This document shows positions 54,801 to 61,700 of a stretch of DNA of 64,000 nt, piece by piece. The notes below the pieces were generated by a model. It ran no database searches. It saw only the letters and a program-made list of their open reading frames with translations, and was not told the DNA's origin. The stretch is from Brienomyrus brachyistius (Eukaryota; Chordata; Actinopteri; Osteoglossiformes; Mormyridae), in assembly GCF_023856365.1 (NCBI RefSeq), contig NW_026042474.1:184400-248399 (forward strand), in the 5' to 3' direction. The position numbers were made by a program, and so were the translations under genes. Position 1 is the first letter of the stretch, and each line of letters opens with the position of its first letter.

Positions 54801-56280
54801 ATGCATAGGGCCAGAGTGCTGATACTTAGGGGGTCGGAGTCCCAAGATGCATAGGGAGAGAGTGCTGACACATAGGGTGATGGAGTCCCAAGATGCATAG
54901 GGCCAGAGTCCTGACACATAGGGGGACGGAGTCCCAAGATGCCTAGGGCTAGAGTGCTGATACTTAAGGGGACAGAGTCCGAAGATGCATAGGGCCAGAG
55001 TCCTGATACTTACCGGGACGGAGTCCCAAAATGCATAGGGCTAGAGTCCTGACATATAGGGGGACGAAGTCTCAAGATGCATAGGGCCAGAGTGCTGATC
55101 CTTAGGGGGACGGAGTCCCAAGATGCATAGGGCCAGAGTCCTGATATATAGGGGGGCGGAGTCCCAAGATGCTTAGGGCCAGAGTCCTGACACATATGGG
55201 AATGGAGTCCCAAGATGCATAGGGCCAAAGTGCTGATACTTACGGGAACAGAGTCCCAAGATGCATAGGGCTAGAGTCCTGACACATAGGGGGGCGGAGT
55301 CCGAAGATGCATAGGGCCAGAATGCTGATACTTAGGGACACGGAGTCCCAAGATGCATTGGGCCAGAGTGCTGATACTTACGGGGACGGAGTCCCAAAAT
55401 GCATAGGGCTAGAGTCCTGACATATAGGGGGACGAAGTCTCAAGATGCATAGGGCCAGAGTGCTGATCCTTAGGGTTACGGAGACCCAAGATGCATAGGG
55501 CCAGAGTCCTGATATAAAGGGGGGCGGAGTCCCAAGATGCTTAGGGCCAGAATGCTGATACATAGGGGGACGGAATACCAAGATGCATAGGGCCAGAGTC
55601 CTGACACATAGGGGAACGGAGTCCTAAGATGCATAGGGCCAGAGTGCTGATACTTACGGGAACGGAGTCCCAAGATGCATAGGGCTAGAGTCCTGATTCA
55701 TAGCGGGACGAAGTCCAAAGATGCATAAAGCCAGAGTCCTGATACTTAGGGGGATGGAGTCCCAAGATGCATAGGGCTAGTGTGCTGATACTTAGGGGGA
55801 CGGAGTCCCAACATGCATAGGGCCAGAGTGCTGATACTTAGGGGGACGGATTCCCAAGATGCATAGGGCCAGAGTCCTGAAACATGGGCGGAAGGAGTCC
55901 CAAGATGCAAAGGGCCAGAGTCCTGATACTTAGGCGGACGGAGTCCCAAGATGCATAGAGAGAGAGTGCTGACACATAGGGGGATGGAGTCCCAAGATGC
56001 AAAGGGCCAGAGTACTAATACTTAGGGGTATGGAGTCCCAAGGTGCATGGGGCCAGAGTCCTGACACATAGGGTGACGGAGTCCCAAGATGCATAGGGCC
56101 AGAGTCCTGACACATAGGGGGACGAAGTCCAAAGATGCATAGGGCCAGAGTCCTGATATATAGGGGGGCGGAGTCCCAAGTTGCTTAGGGCCAGAGTCCT
56201 GACACATAGGGGAACGGAGTCCCAAAATGCATAGGGCCAGAGTGCTGATACTTACGGGAACGGAGTCCCAAGATGCATAG
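48867..56280 (+). repeat. Mosaic satellite stretch with copies of several upstream HOR strings
   Basis: 48780-49700 resembles 35.9-36.8 kb, 50.3-51.9 kb resembles 25.2-26.9 kb, 52.13-54.05 kb is the third copy of the 27-31 kb HOR, and 54.1-55.3 kb resembles 31.1-32.4 kb. The order of related blocks is thus partly repeated at about 19-25 kb spacing. A local 92-bp (two-monomer) duplication is at about 53251-53434, recognised by a doubled CGCAGTCCCTAGATGC variant at 53271 and 53363. Confidence 0.8.
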
Positions 56281-57060
56281 GGCTAGAGTCCTGACACATA
56301 GCGGGATGAAGTCCAAAGATGCATAGGGCCAGAGTGCTGATACTCAGGGGGACGGATTCCCAAGATGCATAGGGCCAGAGTCCTGATAATTAGGGGGACG
56401 GAGTCCCAAGATGCATAGGGCCAGAGTCCTGACACATAGGGGGATGTAGTCCCAAGATGAATAGGGCCAGAGTGCTGATACTCAGGGGGACGGATTCCCA
56501 AGATGCATAGGGCCAGAGTCCTGATAATTAGGGGGACGGAGTCCCAAGATGCATAGGGCCAGAGTCCTGACACATAGGGGGACGGAGTCCCAAGATGCAT
56601 AGGGCCAGACTGCTGATACTTAGTAGGATGGAGTCCCAAGATGCATAGGGCCAGAGTCCTGACACATAGGGGGACGGAGTCCCAAGATGTATAGAGCCAG
56701 AGTCCTGACACATAGGGGGAAGGAGTCCGAAGATGCACAGGGCCAGGGTCCTTAGACATAGGGGGACGGAGTCCCAAGATCCATAGGGCCAGAGTCCTGA
56801 TACTTAGGGGGGCGGAGTCCGAAGATACATAGGGCCAGAGTCCTGATACTTAGGGGGACGATGTCCCAAGATGCATAGGGCCAGAGTCCTGATACTTAGG
56901 GGGACGGAGTCCCAAGATGCGTAGGGCCAGAGTCCTGATACTTAGGGGGACGGAGTCCCAAGATGCATAGGGCCAGAATCATGATACTTAGGGGGATGGA
57001 CTCCCAAGATGCATAGGGCCAGAGTCCTGACACATAGGGGGACGGAGTCCCTAGATGTAT
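56280..57060 (+). repeat. Less homogenised satellite flank, left of the LINE
   Basis: Monomers here do not repeat a long string found elsewhere in the left array. They are closer to one another and carry private variants such as CCTTAGACATAGG (near 56751) and CCAGAATCATGATAC (near 56973). Both reappear on the other side of the LINE, at about 63938 and 63011. After removing the insertion these correspond to spacings of 32 and 7 monomers (1472 and 322 bp), so the LINE landed inside this local repeat structure. Confidence 0.75.
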
Positions 57061-57076
57061 AGAGCCAGAGTCCTGA
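57061..57076 (+). repeat. LINE target-site duplication, left copy
   Basis: AGAGCCAGAGTCCTGA, 16 bp, identical to 62776-62791 immediately after the poly(A) tail. The first A of the right copy could instead belong to the tail, which would make the duplication 15 bp. It is itself satellite sequence, and joining the two flanks restores an intact 46-bp monomer. Confidence 0.95.
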
Positions 57077-57077
57077 G

Positions 57078-57087
57078 GTCACGTGAC
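57078..57087. promoter_or_regulatory. E-box palindrome at the LINE 5' end
   Basis: GTCACGTGAC is a perfect 10-bp palindrome with a CACGTG core at 57080-57085, starting one base inside the element. It matches the class bound by bHLH-zip factors such as USF, MYC/MAX and TFEB. A second CACGTG core is at 58410-58415 in the inter-ORF spacer. Binding is inference. Confidence 0.5.
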
Positions 57088-57098
57088 GCTCGTCGCTA

Positions 57099-57110
57099 AT
57101 GGCTGCCTAA
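57099..57110 (+). other. Three-codon upstream ORF in the LINE leader
   Basis: ATG GCT GCC TAA (Met-Ala-Ala-stop) begins 22 nt into the element, with C at -3 and G at +4. It ends 111 nt before the ORF1 ATG, far enough for reinitiation. It starts with the same bases, ATGGCTGC, as ORF1 itself. It could be chance in a short leader or could modulate ORF1 translation. Confidence 0.4.
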
Positions 57111-57221
57111 CTCTGCTCGTCCGCGCGTCCCATCCACCTATTTGCCCTTTAGTCAGTCCCCTTGCCACTTACCCGTTCGCAATTCTATACGAATTCGGCG
57201 CTCATTCTTTTATTTTTCCTG

Positions 57222-58058
57222 ATGGCTGCTAATCAGCGCAGACCTCGCCCAGTTCTTTCCAGTCCGGAGAAGAAAGTGCCCCGCTCTGATGGCGGCGCTT
57301 CTGAAGAGGCCCTTTCCCCTCTCCTGGCACCTTTTCTTGAGGAAATGAAGAACTTCGTTTCCGAACAGGTGAACTCCTTAAATGGCACGCTCCAGCAACA
57401 CCATTCGGAGCTCCGCGCTGACCTGAACTCGCTGAGGGCGGACTTTAAATCTATTCAAAAAGAAGTCGCCTCTGTGAAGTCTGTGACCGATCGACACTCC
57501 AGGGAGCTGGCTGATTTTAATAAGGGCCTACTTTCCCTGGATGTTAAAATCACTGAGATTGAGGACCGCAGCCGTCGCCTTAATCTTAAAGTAGTTGGGA
57601 TTAAACTAGGGCGCGAAGGGGGCGATATGCGGTCTTTTCTTAACAGCCTCTGGCCAGCTATTTTCCCCCATCTCCCTAATTTCCAGCCAGCCATTGACCA
57701 TGCCCACAGGCTGCATGGCCGGTCCGATACCTCTTCTCGTCCGCCTCCCATCCTCATGCACTTCATGGACTTCCGTGACCGGCAGGCTGTGGTACGTGAA
57801 GCCCGCAAAGTCCAGGACCTCAGTTTTGAAGGTGGGAGAATTTTCTTCTTTCAAGACTTTAGCGCCAAGACGGCTGCAGCCAGGAAGGCGATGAACGCGC
57901 CGATCCGGAGAGCGAAGGAGTTGGGTCTTTCTCCTTTCCTGATTTTCCCTGCACGCCTGAAGCTGTCTTTTGGAAGCCAGCAGGTCATGTCCGCTACTCC
58001 GGAGGACGCGAATACCGCCATGGATCATTTTCAGTCTCTTGGGACTCTTCCCGTATAA
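57222..58058 (+). CDS. LINE ORF1 protein (RNA-binding chaperone, L1 ORF1p type)
   Basis: 278 aa. In L1 elements ORF1p trimerises, coats the element's RNA and acts as a nucleic-acid chaperone in the ribonucleoprotein particle. Visible here: a basic, Pro-rich N-terminus (residues 1-25); a heptad-like, charged coiled coil at about 38-117; an RRM-like start with RRLNLKVVGI at 118-127; and C-terminal-domain landmarks IDHAHRLHG at 158-166, PPILMHFMDFRDR at 175-187 and FFQDFSAKT at 209-217. These are the conserved stretches of the Transposase_22/L1 ORF1 family. The ATG at 57222 (G at +4) is the first ATG in frame; the frame is open 20 codons further upstream but only from a TTG. Stop is TAA. No zinc knuckle was seen. 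The length is a little under human ORF1p (338 aa), mainly from a shorter N-terminus. ORF2 follows after 660 bp. Confidence 0.93.
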   Translation: MAANQRRPRPVLSSPEKKVPRSDGGASEEALSPLLAPFLEEMKNFVSEQVNSLNGTLQQHHSELRADLNSLRADFKSIQKEVASVKSVTDRHSRELADFNKGLLSLDVKITEIEDRSRRLNLKVVGIKLGREGGDMRSFLNSLWPAIFPHLPNFQPAIDHAHRLHGRSDTSSRPPPILMHFMDFRDRQAVVREARKVQDLSFEGGRIFFFQDFSAKTAAARKAMNAPIRRAKELGLSPFLIFPARLKLSFGSQQVMSATPEDANTAMDHFQSLGTLPV

Positions 58059-58718
58059 TTATTTCGCTCCCCTTTGGGTTTGCCGTTTTCTTTTTTATAT
58101 ATTATTATTCATTTATTTTTACATTTATTATAATTTTTCTGCGATCGCTGTGGGTCCTGTATATTGTTTTGTTATGGGATGTTTTTGTTTTTGTTTTACT
58201 CTGCACTTTTCGCCTGCTTCTATTAGTTTATTAATTGGATGTCTGCTTTAGTGCTATTGCCTGACTACTCCCATTTGCCGTTTTTCCTGTTCGGTACACG
58301 GGGCAGCAGCAGTGGCACGGGGTCTGTTTTATCTGTGTCTCTGTTACTCAGAATGGGCTGGGGGACGTGTGCGCGGAGTTAGTCTGTTTTGCGGCTTAGC
58401 TTCGGGCGCCACGTGCGCGCAGTTTCTGACTTCGGTCGGAGGGGGCGGGAGGGGGTTGTTCTGGACCTGGCCGCAGTCCCGATTTAGTTTTTTAATGTCT
58501 TCTATGTTACTGCTGCGTTGCCTGTCCGGAGCATGGGTCTGGGGGATTTTTGTGTCTGCTTGGGGGGGTGGGAAGGGGTTTTTCACTGAGACTTACTTCT
58601 TGAAGTCACGGTTCATCGACCGGCACATTCAGCTTCTGGTTCATGTCTGGCATATTGAGATTTTGTTAACTTGTTTTTTTTTCCTTGTTTACATCTTACT
58701 GTCTGTTTTGTTTTGATC
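58059..58718 (+). other. LINE inter-ORF spacer (660 bp)
   Basis: No gene is supported here. The spacer is much longer than in human L1 (63 bp). It is T-rich at both ends, with G-rich clusters between, and a T-rich tract at about 58661-58715 leads up to the ORF2 ATG. One plus-strand frame is open from a GTG at 58312 to a TGA at 58714-58716, two bases before the ORF2 start. Its predicted peptide is Cys-, Phe- and Gly-rich with no recognisable domain, so I treat it as non-coding. The spacer may serve ORF2 translation (internal entry or reinitiation); this is inference. Confidence 0.8.
58438..58578 (+). other. G-rich clusters with quadruplex potential in the spacer
   Basis: Three G runs (5, 3 and 5 G) are at 58441-58445, 58447-58449 and 58451-58455, preceded by GG at 58438-58439. 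A second cluster has runs of 7, 3 and 4 G at 58562-58568, 58570-58572 and 58575-58578. The 7-G run can supply two triplets, so the second cluster fits a four-run quadruplex with short loops. Both are on the sense strand and so would be in the RNA. Folding is inference. Confidence 0.45.
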
Positions 58719-61700
58719 ATGGCCAATATAAATATAGCTTCCTGGAATGTTAGGGCTCTGAATTCTCCCAAAAAACGGTCCAGTGTGACTGATTTTTTGA
58801 AGAGGCAGCACGTCGACCTTGCCTTTTTAATTGAGACCCACCTTCTCCAGCGAGATGCACTGCGGGCGGCCTCCAGGTTCTACAGGGTTATCTCCACTTC
58901 ATCAGCTTCCTCACGTAGATGTGGAGTAGCCATATTAGTCAAGCGGTCCCTTCAGATTCATATTCTTAACTCTGGGGGGGATGCTGACGGCAGGTACTGT
59001 TACGCCCTCTCTGACCTGGGGGGTAGGAAGGTCTGCTTTGTTGCCGCATACGCTCCCACTCCCCCACGCGCCTCATTCTTTCGGGATCTCTCTGACCACC
59101 TTCTTAAATTTCAGGAATTTGACCTTGTTATTGGAACTGATGCTAACGCTGTCCACAACCCTGTCCTTGATAAATCTCCCTCTCTCGTGGGTAGCCGGGT
59201 GCCTCCCTCCACACGTTCCCTGTGTAAATTCGTGGAGGACTTGAATTTGGTCGATTCATTCCGCCTAATTAACCCCTCCGCCAGAGAATTTTCCTTCTTC
59301 TCACCTCGCTTCAAATCCCAGTCTCGCATAGACTATATCTTTGTCTCTCGCTCTCTTGCCTCTGCTGTTTCTAATGCTTCTCTGATTTCTTCCTCTTTGT
59401 CTGACCACAAGTGTGCTCTCCTCCACTTAGCTGTACCTACTCTTTCTCCTCGGGCCCCAAGATGGAGGCTCAACACTTCTTTGCTTCAAAACTCTAAATA
59501 TATAGCCTATCTGACTCCTAGACTTGAAGAATTTATTTCAATTAATACAGGCTCAACTGATGACCCAGTCTACTGCTGGATGGCAATAAAGGGCTTTCTC
59601 CGCGATGCCACGGTTGCTTTTGCCAGTGGCCTGGCTCGCGAACGTCACCGGAAGATCTGTGATCTCGAAAGGCGGCTAGCTCACTTAGAGAGTGCTCGTC
59701 CTGTAGTGGTTGATCCGGATCATGAGACCCTCATTTTAAACACCAGGGCGGAGCTAAATGTCCTTCTGTCACACCGCGCTGAGTTTATGGTTCATCGCAC
59801 TAGGTCACGATATTATGTCTCAGGTGCTAGGCCCAGTAAGTTGTTGGCTCTCAGGCTCCGGCAATGTGACTCTTTCTCCTCAATTTCTTCTGTTAGAACC
59901 AAGGACGGAGCTCTCACCACTGACCCACAGGAAATTAACAGTAGCTTTTTTCAATTTTACTCAGATCTATTCTCCTCTCCCACTGTCTTTCCACCCTCTG
60001 ACCCTGATTCGTTTCTTGACTCTGTACCACTTCCTTGTCTCTCAGGCCCAGAAGCCTCTATGCTCGAGGCTCCCCTTTCAATGCCAGAACTTAAAGAGGC
60101 TCTGGACTCCATGAGCCCTGGGAAGTCTCCAGGGCCCGATGGCCTCCCTCCGGAACTCCTTTCTGCCTTCTGGAAGCAGCTCTCTACTCCGCTCTTCCAC
60201 ATGCTGAATTCTGCCATTTCTGCCTCCCATCTCCATCCTTCTCTTAATCAGTCCTTGATGACTTTGTTGCTCAAACAAGGTAAGGACCCTACAGATTGCT
60301 CCAGCTATCGCCCGTTGTCCCTTATGAATTCAGACATCAAACTGCTTGCCAAGGTGCTTGCCCGTCGACTGCAGGCGGTGATTTCCAAATTGATTCACCC
60401 AGACCAAACTGGTTTTATTAAATCCCGTCACGCGGCCGACAACATCCGTCGCCTCCTCCATGTACTTCACACTGCTCCTTCCTTTCCCTTCCCTGCCGCC
60501 CTTCTCTCTTTAGACGCAGAGAAGGCTTTCGATAGGATGAATTGGTCTTTTTTGTGGAGGGTCCTGCATAGAATGGGTTTTGGCTCTTATTTTACCAACC
60601 TAGTCCAGACCCTTTACTCCTCCCCCTCTTCTGTCCTTTTGACTAATGCCAACATTTCTCCTCCTTTTCGGCTTCTTCAGGGGGCCAGGCAGGGCTGTCC
60701 CCTCTCCCCCCTACTCTTTAATCTGTCGTTGGAGCCTCTGGCTGCCGCTCTCCGTCACTCAGATGTTATTTCCCCTATCCTAGTGAAAGGTGTCCCTCAG
60801 ACAGTTTCTTTATATGCTGATGATCTGCTTCTTTACCTCGGCAATGCTCCTGTGGATCTCCCTTATGTCCTTAACCTGTTTCAGTCATACGAATCCCTGT
60901 CAGGCTATAGGATTAACTGGGCAAAATCCTCTCTCCTTCCGTTGAATCCTGCCTGCCGCTCCTCTTCACTTCCTCCTTCTATTCCTCAGGCAGGGTCTTT
61001 CAGATACCTGGGGTTGGACATTTACCCATCAGTTGCAGAGCTCACAGCTGCTGGCTTCCGCCGCACTCTCGAGGGCATTAAAGCCTCGATCTCCTCGTGG
61101 TCTTCTCTTCCCCTCTCATTTCGGGCTAGGCTGGCTGTTATTAAGATGAACGTGCTCCCTAGAATTAATTTTATGAGTTCCATGCTTCCCCTCTCCCCTC
61201 CACCTGGGTACTGGGCTTCGGTTAAGTCTACTATTTCTACTTTTCTTTGGGATGGCAAGAGACCCTCCGTCAGACACTCTACCCTAATCCGTGACCGGTT
61301 GGATGGAGGCGTCTCTCTACCGGACTTCGAAATTTACCACCTTGCTTTTACTCTAAGGCCAGTTTGGAGCTGGATCAGTCCTCCCCAGCATCCCCCTGCC
61401 TGGCTTCCTATCGAAGCAGAATATGTTCTCCCCCATCGTCTAGCCTCGCTTCCTTTCCTCCCTGTTAAATTCAAATCCATCTCTGCCTCAGTCGGTCCGA
61501 TTATCTGTCAGGCCCTTCGCACATGGAGAAGGGTTGAGAAATTGTTGGGCCCCTTCCCAAAATGGCACCCCAGTGTTCCGTTGCTCCATAATCCTGTCCT
61601 GAACATTGGAGGCCGCCCCATCTCTTCCTCGCCCTGGTCTCAGTCAGGTATCTCCACCCTGGGTGATATTTTTGATAGCTCGGGTCTCAAATTGTTCCAG

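Larger units (their letters stand above)
1..57060 (+). repeat. 46-bp satellite array, left part (about 1,240 monomers)
   Basis: Uninterrupted head-to-tail tandem repeat. A monomer starts GGAGTCCCAAGATGCAT, continues with AGGGCCAGAGT, has a variable middle (CCTGACACAT or GCTGATACTT and relatives), and ends AGGGGGAC. My consensus has 16 G, 11 C, 13 A and 6 T, so the + strand is purine- and G-rich. All monomers point the same way; I saw no inversion and no other sequence. Monomer 1 starts at base 1 and another starts at 57044, which equals 1,240 units with a net gain of only 3 bp. Reverse-strand open frames are a by-product: 46 is not a multiple of 3, so three monomers give a 46-residue peptide period that cycles through all frames. 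No gene is supported here. The satellite family is not one I can name; a centromeric or pericentromeric or other heterochromatic location is inference. Confidence 0.97.
57077..57221 (+). promoter_or_regulatory. LINE 5' leader / putative internal promoter
   Basis: 145 bp between the target-site duplication and the ORF1 ATG. It is GC-rich with several CpGs in its first half and T-rich just before ORF1. L1-type elements carry an internal promoter in this region, so promoter function is inferred from position. It is far shorter than the roughly 0.9-kb 5' UTR of human L1. Either the family has a short leader or a few bases were lost at integration; the neat E-box at the edge argues against a large loss. 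Confidence 0.65.

Noticed and set aside
1..57060. Dozens of reverse-strand open frames of 60-164 codons with a 46-residue peptide period (motifs such as MHLGTPSPYVSGLWPYASWD).
   Set aside because: They follow from a tandem repeat whose reverse strand has few stops in any frame; 46 bp x 3 gives the 46-residue period, and the frames end wherever a TTAGGGGGA-type monomer supplies a stop. No consistent start, no gene signals, and all frames are used equally.
1..57060. CRISPR-like array of regular repeats.
   Set aside because: There are no unique spacers; repeats are directly abutting and the neighbouring element is a eukaryotic LINE.
1..57060. CENP-B box in the monomer.
   Set aside because: No match to the TTCG...A..CGGG core in any monomer variant I read.
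1..57060. Interstitial telomere tract because of TTAGGG.
   Set aside because: TTAGGG occurs at most once per 46-bp monomer and never in tandem.
57162..57221. Upstream extension of ORF1 by 20 codons.
   Set aside because: It begins at a TTG, not an ATG; the first in-frame ATG is at 57222.
57455..58028. Antisense ORFs across ORF1 (117 and 140 codons) and similar ones across ORF2.
   Set aside because: They are shadows of the coding strand; no domain or start context supports them, and no antisense promoter could be identified.
58312..58716. Third LINE gene in the inter-ORF spacer.
   Set aside because: It starts only at GTG, has low-complexity G/F/C-rich translation and no recognisable domain. 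Kept as a low-level finding because of its position.
58671..58718. Upstream extension of ORF2 by 16 codons.
   Set aside because: It begins at a TTG in a T-rich tract; the ATG at 58719 has a strong context and is followed at once by the endonuclease domain.
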